From Lysinibacillus cavernae (lineage in GTDB: Bacteria > Bacillota > Bacilli > Bacillales_A > Planococcaceae), in the NCBI RefSeq assembly GCF_009724685.1, contig NZ_WMEF01000016.1, positions 17,729 to 81,728 of the forward strand: a DNA stretch of 64,000 bases, in the 5' to 3' direction. Every line of letters begins with the position of its first letter. Within the stretch, counting starts at the first letter, position 1. Shown one piece after another: positions 42,326 through 50,933 of the stretch. The notes below the pieces were generated by a model. It was not told where the DNA came from, searched no databases, and worked only from the letters and a program-made list of their open reading frames with translations. Both the position numbers and the translations under genes were made by a program.

Positions 42326-43156
42326 ATGCTTAATAAAAATGTAAAATATTTTACAACTGGTGAGTTTGCTAAAATATGTAAAATAAATAAACAAACACTC
42401 ATTTATTATGATCAAATTGGTTTATTATCTCCCATCATGAAAGACAGTAAAGATTATCGGTATTATTCACTTGCTCAATACGATTTTTTTAGTGTCATTG
42501 AGTTGTTAAAGGCAGTAGGAATGTCTTTGAAGGATATTCAGCGGTATATGGCGGAAAAATCACCGGAGAATTTTTTAGAATTGATGCACCAACAAAAGGA
42601 AATTGTAGCGAAGAAACGTCGAGAGCTAGAAATGATTGAAAATATCATTGATGTCAAACTTAAAACAACAGAGGAAGCACTACATCTTGATTTTGATGAC
42701 ATCACGATTGAATATTTCCCTGAGGATACATTGTACCTCAGTAAAAATATTGAAAATTCTACAGAAGAGCAGTTTGTGAAGGCTGTATCTGATTTTATCG
42801 AAGAATTAGATCGATCTCAGCTAGATTCGGGTTATCCAATCGGTGGGATTACAAGGAGAGAGCAAGTACTAGCAGGTAATTATGATAATTATAGCTATTT
42901 ATATATTGAGCAGCCTAATCCAAGAGAAGGGCATCCTTATTTTAAAGCAATAGAGGGCGAATTCGTTATTGGTTACCATGTAGGACCTTCTACAAAGCTT
43001 GATGAGACATATACACGATTATTTAATGTCATGCATAAAAAGGGCTATGAATTAGGTCAATACGTTTATGAGGAATATATTTATGATGCCGTTATTAAAA
43101 ATCGAGAAGAAGAATATGTGACAAAAATTATGATGGAAGTAAATAAAGTTAAATAA
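42326..43156 (+). CDS. MerR family regulator with GyrI-like effector domain (BltR/BmrR-like)
   Basis: A 276-residue MerR regulator. The winged helix is at residues 9-78 (YFTTGEFAKICKINKQTLIYYDQIGLLSPI, DYRYYSLAQYDFFSVIELLKAVGMSLKDI), then a coiled-coil dimer helix (ENFLELMHQQKEIVAKKRREL). A GyrI-like multidrug-binding domain runs from about residue 128 (ITIEYFPEDTLYLSK). This is the BmrR/BltR layout. It is divergent from the acetyltransferase-MATE operon, whose promoter has a 19-bp spacer with a dyad. It probably activates that operon when cationic drugs bind. Confidence 0.9.
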   Translation: MLNKNVKYFTTGEFAKICKINKQTLIYYDQIGLLSPIMKDSKDYRYYSLAQYDFFSVIELLKAVGMSLKDIQRYMAEKSPENFLELMHQQKEIVAKKRRELEMIENIIDVKLKTTEEALHLDFDDITIEYFPEDTLYLSKNIENSTEEQFVKAVSDFIEELDRSQLDSGYPIGGITRREQVLAGNYDNYSYLYIEQPNPREGHPYFKAIEGEFVIGYHVGPSTKLDETYTRLFNVMHKKGYELGQYVYEEYIYDAVIKNREEEYVTKIMMEVNKVK

Positions 43157-43331
43157 CTTTCACAGGGAAAAGGAACTAAAATAGTTGAGTAATTTATCAT
43201 GTTTGAAAGCTTAGATGTCAGTAAAATAATAGCATTTTGCAGTTTTGATGAAAATTACCCTAATCAGTAAATGATTTCCTGACGATAAAAAATAGATTGA
43301 TGAATTTAGTCCGATGTGGAGTTGAGGTAGA

Positions 43332-44633
43332 ATGTGGATCGAGCGTTGGCATCACCTGTTAAAACAATTGAAATGTCAAGGTGCTTGTATACCGCCAATT
43401 GAAATACGGCCCGTAGCTACTGAGCAAGAGCTATGGATGGTAGAGGAACGACTTGGTGTACAAATCCCTAAGGAGTTCCGTCATGCATTACAAAATTGCT
43501 CTCAGCAAGTAAGTATTTTTTGGTCGTTACCCGACGTGGCTATACTACCTACTAAATTGGTTGACACGCCTTCAGGTGATTTTGGCTGGAGCTTGAGAGA
43601 CTTGGATTTTCCTTACTTTGGTGAGAATGATGAATTGAATGAACAGCAATACTTACAATTTTATACTGGTGGTAACGGGGATGCACTTCTCATCAAGCTT
43701 GAAGATGAATCTATTTGGTATTGGAGCCATGAAGAAGATGTGTTTGATTTTCTTGCAACTAACTTTCATGCTTATGTCGACAACATAACGACTTTAGGCT
43801 GTATTGGAGTAGACTGTGGACAGCACCGACAGTTTTGTGATGAGAATGGATTGAATGTTCATAAGACTAGCTCACAAATATGGCTAACATGGCTGGAACA
43901 ATATGTGACCTTTAATCTAAAACAAGCTAAATCTAGCCTAGAATCTTTACTTCTTTATGTTTCCATGCATGGTGCAAATGAAGTCAGCGTGCAGGAGGCC
44001 TTTTTACGTTTTGATAGCGGGAAGGTGTATCAGGCTATTAGAAACCGGATTGAGCAGGCCCTATCACCATCACACCAAAAAGCATGGAGTGAAGTGTTAG
44101 TCAAGGTATGTGCTAACGAGGCTGAAAAGTGGGTAAGAGCGCTTTGGCAAGTGAATAATGATATACCAAGTTGGCTTCGTGATTATTTAACGGCACATTG
44201 TTTGCCAGCAAATGAAGGTCAATTATTCATCCTGGAGGATATCGAAAAAGATAGGGTTGATGCCTACATTGCATTATGTCGATTACGCCATTTTCATCAC
44301 CCAAACATTATAGAATGGATGAAGTCCTATACTGCATTTCCAATCGATGGCTGGGATACACTTTTGGCAGAATCACAGCCAAGTGCAGAAACTTTATTAG
44401 AGTGGCTGAATGGTAGTGAAGTAGAAAGGCTTACTTCAATCAGAGCAATTTCCTATATGATGCAGCAGGGAATGATTCCAACAACGATTGTTGACGAGGA
44501 AAAATGGCGACCGTTGCTGACTTATTGGACGGAGCATGAGGTTCTTCGAAAAAATAAACAGCTGTTTAGCCAGGCTCTTAATGGTTTAGAGAATTGGATA
44601 CTAAAATGCTATATGCCACAAAGGAGAGAGTAG
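43332..44633 (+). CDS. SMI1/KNR4 (SUKH) domain protein
   Basis: A 433-residue cytosolic protein. Residues about 20-150 form a SUKH domain: PVATEQELWMVEERLGVQIPKEFRHALQNCS, then FYTGGNGDALLIKLEDESIWYWSHEED. The remainder is a helical region of unknown family with many Trp residues. SUKH proteins are frequent immunity proteins against contact-dependent or polymorphic toxins. The next gene, a DUF4272 protein, follows one base after its stop. No toxin gene is seen nearby. The ribosome binding site is TGAGGT. The immunity role is a family inference. Confidence 0.8.
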   Translation: MWIERWHHLLKQLKCQGACIPPIEIRPVATEQELWMVEERLGVQIPKEFRHALQNCSQQVSIFWSLPDVAILPTKLVDTPSGDFGWSLRDLDFPYFGENDELNEQQYLQFYTGGNGDALLIKLEDESIWYWSHEEDVFDFLATNFHAYVDNITTLGCIGVDCGQHRQFCDENGLNVHKTSSQIWLTWLEQYVTFNLKQAKSSLESLLLYVSMHGANEVSVQEAFLRFDSGKVYQAIRNRIEQALSPSHQKAWSEVLVKVCANEAEKWVRALWQVNNDIPSWLRDYLTAHCLPANEGQLFILEDIEKDRVDAYIALCRLRHFHHPNIIEWMKSYTAFPIDGWDTLLAESQPSAETLLEWLNGSEVERLTSIRAISYMMQQGMIPTTIVDEEKWRPLLTYWTEHEVLRKNKQLFSQALNGLENWILKCYMPQRRE

Positions 44634-44634
44634 T

Positions 44635-45810
44635 TTGAATCATTTTACGATATTTGCTTCCAAAAATGATACAGATGATATTCAAGATAAACTATCGGAT
44701 GTATTTGCAAAAGGCTTTGCTATTGAGAAAAGGGATAACGAATATATAGTAAAATCCAAAGGGTTTTTCAAAAAATATAGATGTTCAATTAACGTTCTAT
44801 CTGAAGATACGGATCCAGATTATTTTGCAAAAAATATCCCCGGGATGATGGGGTATTACGATGCTATTCCCTTTGAAGATGAACGTCTAAAAGAACTGGT
44901 CATGATTCAAATATCCGTGTTCAATACAGTCATTGCTATCGAAATGGACAAAGAGATGACAGATGACCATATGCAACTATTTACAAACCTACTAGCAAGC
45001 GTAGGGGGTATTGGTTTTCTACCAGGCGGCACTTTGTTAGATCAGAACGGGGTAGTTATTGTTTATCCTAATGGAGAATCAGGTCCATCTGACTTTAGAC
45101 CTCATGCTTGTACAAGGAAGATAAAAGCTCAAGAGATAACATCAGCACAGGGAGAAGCGCGGAAAAATAAAACCATTGCTTTTTTAACAAATAAAGAGAT
45201 ACCTTATGCAGCATCACTTCCACAGCTGCCACCATTAGAAAGCTACTACTTTAAAAGCCAAGAAGAAATTGCTAAAAGAGCAGTTGCGCTGTTAATTATT
45301 ATTCAATTTGCCTGTGATGTTGCGCAAAATGGCAATATTGAGGAATCTAGAGATTTCTTCACCAATATGCTGCGTAAATATGAGGTGCAGGAATGGGTAA
45401 CGGATCATGAAAAGCTCTTTTTTGAGGCTAGGAATCCGAGTACACAAGAGGCTGTCAATATTTCATGGCAGTATGAGGCCTATTGGACACTCATTTGGGC
45501 ATTGGGTCTTGTGGAAGAGTTAAATTTCCCAGATGATGTGTGCGATTGTGAATATGCTATCCAGGTCGTTTCAGGATGTGAAACATTCGAACAATTTTAT
45601 GATCAAACGACTATGCGTGATAAGGAAGAGATGTTAGACGAAGCTGATAAGATTTACAGATTACATTGGGCTTGTGTAGATAGTCGAATAAATGGACAAG
45701 TAGCTCCTTTAGCGTTAAATGAAAGTGTTGTGATGGAAAGACGCAGGGGCTTATTTTGGATAATTGGGTATCAACAAGAAGAATGGGATACCATTTCGAT
45801 GGATACTTAA
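44635..45810 (+). CDS. DUF4272 domain protein
   Basis: A 391-residue cytosolic protein. The N-terminal part (about 1-145) is a separate alpha/beta region; from about residue 150 it fits DUF4272: RKNKTIAFLTNKEIPYAASLPQLPPLES, EIAKRAVALLIIIQFACDVAQ, then WQYEAYWTLIWALGLVEELNFPDDVCD. The domain has no established function and turns up near polymorphic toxin and SUKH genes. The start is a TTG 5 bases after AAAGGAGAG. It is tightly linked to the SUKH gene and closed by a perfect hairpin. Confidence 0.8.
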   Translation: MNHFTIFASKNDTDDIQDKLSDVFAKGFAIEKRDNEYIVKSKGFFKKYRCSINVLSEDTDPDYFAKNIPGMMGYYDAIPFEDERLKELVMIQISVFNTVIAIEMDKEMTDDHMQLFTNLLASVGGIGFLPGGTLLDQNGVVIVYPNGESGPSDFRPHACTRKIKAQEITSAQGEARKNKTIAFLTNKEIPYAASLPQLPPLESYYFKSQEEIAKRAVALLIIIQFACDVAQNGNIEESRDFFTNMLRKYEVQEWVTDHEKLFFEARNPSTQEAVNISWQYEAYWTLIWALGLVEELNFPDDVCDCEYAIQVVSGCETFEQFYDQTTMRDKEEMLDEADKIYRLHWACVDSRINGQVAPLALNESVVMERRRGLFWIIGYQQEEWDTISMDT

Positions 45811-45846
45811 AACAATAGCAAACTAGGATACTAGTTTGCTATTGTT
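45811..45846. terminator. Perfect 16-bp hairpin, repeated element copy 1
   Basis: AACAATAGCAAACTAG pairs perfectly with CTAGTTTGCTATTGTT around GATA, between convergent genes. The inner arms ATAGCAAACTAG and CTAGTTTGCTAT recur exactly at 58582-58609. Confidence 0.88.
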
Positions 45847-45858
45847 GTATAAGAAAGG

Positions 45859-47277
45859 TTATTTTACATAAGTTGGTTTGCTCACTTTATCGATCAAAAG
45901 AATACCATCGTATTGATCGCGCGGGACAAGGCTTTCTTGCATGATGCCCCAGCTAAAGGACAAGCGCGGTTCAAACATCCACGAGTTACCTCGCTCGTTT
46001 TGACGATTGCGCAAATCAATGAATGTATATGGTTTGTTAGTGGAAGACAGAATATCCTCAATAGAACCCTTGATAGGTGGTAAAACAGCCATTGGTTCAC
46101 CCATATTATTTGCTGTCTCCCCACTTGTCATATATAATCCTAAAACATAGCTATATTTCTTGTAGATATCTGGTAAACGTTCACCCATAAATTTGACTGG
46201 ATAAGGCGAGCCCATGACTTCCGTTTGTGCTTTGCGGATATGGTCATTATGTGCCCAAACGATAAACTTTTCAGTTGGATAAACCTCTTCTGCTAACCAA
46301 AGCAAGTTCTCCATCATCGCTTGATCGCGCCACTCCATTGTTTTTAAAAATGACTCAATATTATTTTGTTCAATTTCGATATTGGATTGAATAGTTAATT
46401 CTACATATTCGTCTGCTAAACGAATACGATCTGTTAAAGTACGTTCCATTAGTTTCACAATATGAGGCTCATTTGGGTATGCTGCTTGCAACTCTTTTTC
46501 TTTCAACTGTACTTGTGCTTTTACTTGTTTATACACATCTTTAATCGTTGCTTTTTCCTTTTGATAGCCCTTTACATCTTTGCTTGAGCTCCATTCGGCA
46601 AGCTGCTTCTCTGCTTCAGTGAATTGTTGAGCTAATTTCGAATTTTGTAGCCAATCTCCATTTGTAAATGCTCCTTGTTGTTGGATATCGAATCCAGTGA
46701 GAACAAGAGGTTGCTCTGTCGCTTGAGTTGTTTTTGCATATTCAAATAAGGGTAATGTTTCTTTTGTCCACCAAACGCCAAAAATGGCATCCTTCATAGT
46801 TTGCTGGGCGGCTTGCTTGTCAACCTTCCCTTGGGCATTCATTACATTACCCATACCACTTTCAAAGGCTAGAACATTGTAACCCATTTCTTGATGTAAA
46901 AACTGAATTAAACGTGTTTTAGCTTGATTAAATTGGGAGACACCATGAGAGCTTTCACCTAAAAAAACGATACGTTTATCGTGCAATAACGGCTTTAGCA
47001 TTTCTAAATCTTCGAATTTATTAGATGGAATTTTTTGTCCAACAACTGTTTCAGGCTGGATAGATGACAAGCTATATGCATGATCATTCACCCAATTCTT
47101 CCAATCTTGTAGTGTTTCATTAGATGTTCTGGCCTGCGTTGCTGTGAACTCATTTTCAGCCTTGCCGTGTTCTTCACTTACAGGGGCAGTCGCTGAGGCA
47201 CTAGCTACGCCATTGAATGCTAATAAACTTGTCAGTGCAATACTTACTAAAACTTTATGCTTCCTATCTTTCTTCAT
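45859..47277 (-). CDS. Erythromycin esterase family protein with signal peptide
   Basis: A 472-residue exported protein. The signal peptide is residues 1-29 (KVLVSIALTSLLAFNGVASASA). The Ere-family core shows IVFLGESSHGVSQFNQAKTRLI (catalytic His region), VLAFESGMGNV, VLTGFDIQQQG, FLKTMEWRDQAMMENL and FIVWAHNDHIRKAQTE. Ere enzymes hydrolyse the macrolide lactone, but many family members have other roles, and true resistance enzymes are cytosolic. Secretion here is therefore notable. It is a single gene on the minus strand with ribosome binding site GAAGGG. Confidence 0.85.
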   Translation of the reverse strand: MKKDRKHKVLVSIALTSLLAFNGVASASATAPVSEEHGKAENEFTATQARTSNETLQDWKNWVNDHAYSLSSIQPETVVGQKIPSNKFEDLEMLKPLLHDKRIVFLGESSHGVSQFNQAKTRLIQFLHQEMGYNVLAFESGMGNVMNAQGKVDKQAAQQTMKDAIFGVWWTKETLPLFEYAKTTQATEQPLVLTGFDIQQQGAFTNGDWLQNSKLAQQFTEAEKQLAEWSSSKDVKGYQKEKATIKDVYKQVKAQVQLKEKELQAAYPNEPHIVKLMERTLTDRIRLADEYVELTIQSNIEIEQNNIESFLKTMEWRDQAMMENLLWLAEEVYPTEKFIVWAHNDHIRKAQTEVMGSPYPVKFMGERLPDIYKKYSYVLGLYMTSGETANNMGEPMAVLPPIKGSIEDILSSTNKPYTFIDLRNRQNERGNSWMFEPRLSFSWGIMQESLVPRDQYDGILLIDKVSKPTYVK

Positions 47278-47424
47278 GCATAATCAGCCCTTCTCTTTAT
47301 ATTGATACTAATTATAAGGAGCTAAGTTTAAAGCTTAGGGGAAGTTTGTTTAAATTTTGTTTAAATTTGAATTATCTAGTGAAAAAGAAAAACATCCCCA
47401 CTTGGAAAATGGAGATGTTCATCG

Positions 47425-47778
47425 TTATTTATAATGATACGTGCTTGCTCTAGCATTGTTACGCTGCATTTGATTGAACCAAGCACGATCCTTTTCTTCT
47501 TGTTTTAATGTACCAATAATGGAGGAGGAGCAGCTCACACAAATTTTAGCTTGTGTAATATTTCCGCATCGCTCACAAGGTGCACCTAAATTAGGAAAAA
47601 TTGATTTTTTTAACTTTCCTGCTTTTACCCATTTGTAAAGTAGCTCAGATGACACTCCTGTTAAAGCAACAACTTCATCGTTTGTTAAGTAGCGATTATT
47701 TTTTCTTAATAAAAAATGATGTAGTTCTGAAAATATATCCTCTTCTCTCACATCAATTCTTTTTTGAAATAGCAACAT
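47425..47778 (-). CDS. Small HTH and zinc-ribbon protein (YvyF-like)
   Basis: A 118-residue protein. An N-terminal helix-turn-helix-like part (IFSELHHFLLRKNNRYLTND, EVVALTGVSSELLYKWVKAG) is followed by a zinc ribbon (CERCGNITQAKICVSC) and a basic tail. The layout resembles the YvyF-type proteins of flagellar operons, though no flagellar genes are near. The ATG follows GAGGAGAGGA; the longer frame to 47907 overlaps the upstream gene. It lies 22 bases after the DUF2225 gene and is probably cotranscribed. Confidence 0.55.
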   Translation of the reverse strand: MLLFQKRIDVREEDIFSELHHFLLRKNNRYLTNDEVVALTGVSSELLYKWVKAGKLKKSIFPNLGAPCERCGNITQAKICVSCSSSIIGTLKQEEKDRAWFNQMQRNNARASTYHYK

Positions 47779-47800
47779 AACTAGTCCTCTCCTCGTCACA

Positions 47801-48484
47801 TCAATTAATGATTTCATTAACTGTAATAGGTTGTTCGTCATATTTATAATTTTCCCAGCGATTACGGGCAAGCTTTCGATATTTTGGGGAGACATTTCGA
47901 TCAGCAATTAAGCGTGAGAATCCCTTTTTAGCTTCGGTAAGATCACCAAGTCGGAGGCTTAATTCGGCATGTAAAAATTGAATTCTCTCACCGCCTTCCT
48001 GATTGGATGCAAAGGATTTACTGTAAAAATCTCTGGCTGCAAATAGGTAGCGTTTTTCGGATTCTTCGTCGTTTTTTAAACGATACAGCCAAGCAATTTT
48101 TAAGGCGAAATTAGCCATTAAAAGCGATTCTTCCATTGATGCGCGGGATACCAAATAGGCAAGCTTAAAGCTGATAATGGCATCATCGACTGTACGTTCC
48201 TGACAGATATTCATAGGCTTATGGAGCTCTTTAATGTATAGTTCATCAATGAGCTGCATGAAAGGGCCATATGTTCGTGTCATAGATTTATGGTAGGCAT
48301 AGCCACAATGCGGACACACAGCAACCTCATACAGCAAAGGGTTTAGGCCTTCATAAACAGGCATGAAATCTGTTTGTTCCTCGATAATTTTATATCGATT
48401 AGGGCGTACTTTATACGTTGTAAACTGCTTTTTGCAAAATTTACAATCTACACTACTTTCATAGTAGTAAATGTTAAATGCCAT
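47801..48484 (-). CDS. DUF2225 zinc-ribbon protein
   Basis: A 227-residue protein of the DUF2225 family. It has a CxxC pair near the N-terminus (SSVDCKFCKKQFTTYKVRPNR), a second pair (VAVCPHCGYAYHKSMTRTYG) and a C-terminal TPR-like helical array (SLLMANFALKIAWLYRLKND, LHAELSLRLGDLTEAKKGFSRLI). It probably binds one zinc and acts as a scaffold; no reaction is known. I use ATG 48484, 10 bases after GGAG, over the upstream TTG. Confidence 0.82.
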   Translation of the reverse strand: MAFNIYYYESSVDCKFCKKQFTTYKVRPNRYKIIEEQTDFMPVYEGLNPLLYEVAVCPHCGYAYHKSMTRTYGPFMQLIDELYIKELHKPMNICQERTVDDAIISFKLAYLVSRASMEESLLMANFALKIAWLYRLKNDEESEKRYLFAARDFYSKSFASNQEGGERIQFLHAELSLRLGDLTEAKKGFSRLIADRNVSPKYRKLARNRWENYKYDEQPITVNEIIN

Positions 48485-48818
48485 AAGAATCAACTCCTTT
48501 GCATGCTCTAGAATTTTATTTCTTTTGTTCTATCTATACGTAGAAAATTATCGTTCAATGTATTTAATTGATTATCTTTTATTTTAACAATTCTGTGTTA
48601 TTTGGTATACTCCTTTAGAATTATTTAAATAAAAATATTTATTACTTTTTTAGTTAATTGTCATTAGAAATAGGCTTGTAATAGTATTTATCGGTGTTGT
48701 TAATGTAAGTTATATAGTTTGTTGAAAGTTTGTCTAAATACGTACAAATATTTTGTGGGGAATTGTTAACAGAATTGTATTGTTTGGTTCAAAAGTATGA
48801 TTTCGGGGGATGATTCAG
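48485..48818. other. AT-rich divergent intergenic region
   Basis: A 334-base gap between the divergent DUF2225 and HAD phosphatase genes. It is strongly AT-rich and should hold promoters for both sides. I see no clear hairpin, operator or small gene. Confidence 0.5.
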
Positions 48819-49589
48819 TTGAAATATAATATTGTATTTTTTGATGTGGATGGCACACTCATTAATTATGAGGATGGCTGTGTGGAAGAAAGTACAAAGC
48901 AGGCTATTCAACTACTACAGAAAAAGGGAATTCATCTTGTAGCTGCTACTGGAAGACCTTTGTCCATGTGCACCGAGTTGAAAAAGCTAGGCATAGAAAC
49001 CTTTATTACAGCAAATGGAGCATATGTGAAACACAAGGATTTTGTCATACATAAAACACCTATTGCAAAAGATATTGTCCAAAATGTACAGGCTCTTGCA
49101 CAGGAACAACAGCATAGCCTAACATTTTTTACAGAGCAACTAACGATGAATGGCATACAAAGTTCGGTAGCTTTAAATGCGATGAAAGAAACTTTATCTT
49201 TACGTGATTTTCCAGTTATTAACGAAAAAGTTGATGAAGAGATTTTTCTCATGTGTTTATATGCAGATGAGCAGGCTGAAAAAAGATATGCTTCTCAATT
49301 TCCGAATATATTATGGCAGCGTTGGCATCCTTATATTGTGAATGTATTACAGCAGGAAGTTTCCAAGTCAATAGCTGTCAAAGCAGTACTAGACTGTTTT
49401 AACATTAGCCCTGAGAATGCTATTGCCTTTGGAGATGGGGATAATGATATTGATATGCTGGAGCATGTAGGGCTAGGGGTAGCTATGGGGAATGGTAGCC
49501 CAGCTTTAAAAAGAGTCGCGGATTTTGTTACAAAGAGATCTACTGAAGGTGGTATTGACTTTGCTTTACGCCAGCTTCAGCTTATTTAA
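48819..49589 (+). CDS. HAD superfamily (Cof-type) phosphatase
   Basis: A 256-residue HAD hydrolase. Motif I is FFDVDGTLINYEDG (nucleophile Asp), motif II is AATGRP, and motifs III/IV are KSIAVKAVLDCF and AIAFGDGDNDIDMLEHVGLGVAMGNG. The C2-type cap lies between. It dephosphorylates sugar phosphates or similar metabolites. The start is a TTG (48819) 8 bases after GGGGGA; the ATG at 48810 touches that site. It is followed by a decayed DedA gene. Confidence 0.9.
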   Translation: MKYNIVFFDVDGTLINYEDGCVEESTKQAIQLLQKKGIHLVAATGRPLSMCTELKKLGIETFITANGAYVKHKDFVIHKTPIAKDIVQNVQALAQEQQHSLTFFTEQLTMNGIQSSVALNAMKETLSLRDFPVINEKVDEEIFLMCLYADEQAEKRYASQFPNILWQRWHPYIVNVLQQEVSKSIAVKAVLDCFNISPENAIAFGDGDNDIDMLEHVGLGVAMGNGSPALKRVADFVTKRSTEGGIDFALRQLQLI

Positions 49590-49621
49590 AGCTGCTGCTT
49601 CAGATACTTTCAATTATATTA

Positions 49622-49878
49622 TTTATGAATCCAGGCTATTTTAATCCTGGTGTGCGCCATCTGACAGCGTATATTGCGGCTATTAATCACTATCCATATA
49701 AAAAATTTGCCTTCTTTTATGGACTTTCACATTTATAACGTTAGGAAAGGTACTTGGGGAGAAATGGCGGTTTGTTGGGTACTATTTAACCCACTATAGT
49801 AGTTATCTCATCCTATTGTTTGTCTTACTAATGTTCATCGTTTACTATTTGTTCAAAAAAAGAAATACGCATACATGA
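49622..49878 (+). pseudogene. DedA family membrane protein pseudogene
   Basis: Two frames together encode the C-terminal half of a DedA-type protein. The first gives GYFNPGVRHLTAYIAAINHY and PYKKFAFFYG, then the reading moves to another frame giving WTFTFITLGKVLGEKWRFVG and a final membrane segment ending KKRNTHT. The family normally has a few more residues at the junction, so a small deletion caused the shift. The N-terminal half is absent. A terminator follows directly. Confidence 0.82.
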
Positions 49879-49906
49879 AAGTCGGTATGAAGTATACCGA
49901 CTTTTT
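49878..49906. terminator. Terminator
   Basis: AAAGTCGGTAT pairs perfectly with ATACCGACTTT around GAAGT, followed by TTG-rich sequence. It ends the DedA relic and also faces the convergent cyclase gene. Confidence 0.85.
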
Positions 49907-49907
49907 G

Positions 49908-50645
49908 TTATGGTAAAATAGCAAATGAACGCACAGGGAATCCAGATGCTTTTTCTGGTTTAGGCACGATATTGAAGATAATAGCGCCCTTTGGTGGTAG
50001 CTTGTCCAAATTAGTCATTAATTCAATTTGATATGTGTCTTGATCGAGCACGAAGTATTCGCCATCTAGTTTGCCATTTTTACGGAAGTCAGCTGCAGAA
50101 TCAGTATCAAATGTTTCGTGACCAATTGCACTTACTTTGCGTTCTTTCAGTAAAAATTGTAAGGCTTCTAAGCCCCAGCCAGGAATATGGTTATGTCCAT
50201 CTGCATCTTTATTACTGAATGCCTCTTTATCTGGCCAGCGTTTACTCCAATCGGTACGTAGCGCTACAAAGGTACCTGCTTCAATTTCTCCATGTTGAGC
50301 TTCAAAATCAAGAATATCTTGCACACTTAGCGAGAAGTCATGATTGCTAGCAACTTCTCGTGATTTATCAATGACGATAAGAGGAAGAACCAGTTCTTTT
50401 AGTTCTAGTTCTTCAAGATAGCGAGTGTCTCGCACAAAATGAATGGGTGGGTCGATATGCGTGCCATATTGACCAGGGAATGTGAATTGTTGTGCAAAGA
50501 ATCCATCATCATGAGAAAATAATGTTTCAAATTTTGCATCTTCAAACATAAAAAAATGTGGTGAATTAGGGCCGAATGTATGTGTTAAATCGACCCACTG
50601 TTTTGATTTTAATAATTGCAATGCTTGTAAAAGTTCGTTAGACAT
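49908..50645 (-). CDS. Cyclase family metal hydrolase (kynurenine formamidase/isatin hydrolase type)
   Basis: A 245-residue member of the cyclase family. The manganese/zinc site is in GQYGTHIDPPIHFV (HxGTHxDxPxH-like, with Gln for the first His), with further residues in ALRTDWSKRW and GHETFDTDSAADF. These enzymes hydrolyse cyclic or formyl amides such as N-formylkynurenine or isatin. It sits behind a SAM-I riboswitch, which links it to methionine or sulfur metabolism rather than tryptophan. The ribosome binding site is GCAGGGA. The substrate is unknown. Confidence 0.85.
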   Translation of the reverse strand: MSNELLQALQLLKSKQWVDLTHTFGPNSPHFFMFEDAKFETLFSHDDGFFAQQFTFPGQYGTHIDPPIHFVRDTRYLEELELKELVLPLIVIDKSREVASNHDFSLSVQDILDFEAQHGEIEAGTFVALRTDWSKRWPDKEAFSNKDADGHNHIPGWGLEALQFLLKERKVSAIGHETFDTDSAADFRKNGKLDGEYFVLDQDTYQIELMTNLDKLPPKGAIIFNIVPKPEKASGFPVRSFAILP

Positions 50646-50675
50646 TGATTTCCCTGCTTTCTGTTAGTATGAGTA

Positions 50676-50840
50676 ATAAAAAAGAAGTCCCCTATAGAAG
50701 AGGACTCCTGAATACACAACGGTAGTTCGTCTTCTCATCTTCAAGGCTAATAATTTTGCCAATTGGAATTAGCACCATACTGTTGAGCTGGTTGCTGAGA
50801 CTTCATCGGGCCAATCCCTCTGTCTCTCTTGATAAGAAAA
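50676..50840 (-). ncRNA. SAM-I (S-box) riboswitch with terminator
   Basis: On the minus strand the conserved S-box core is present: AGAGGGATTGGCCCGATGAAG, then CTCAGCAACC, then GGTGCTAATTCC, and closing pairing near CTTATC/GATGAGA. It ends with a terminator hairpin (GAGTCC/GGGACTTC) and a run of Us at 50676-50683. It lies about 30 bases before the cyclase gene. S-adenosylmethionine binding should cause early termination, so the gene is on when SAM is low. Confidence 0.93.
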
Positions 50841-50933
50841 GTGATATAAGAATTTTCAGAAATAATAATACAAACACTTTAGCATAGTTTTTTATAGTTT
50901 ACAAGTTCAATAGGGATACAAAGGTATGTTGTT

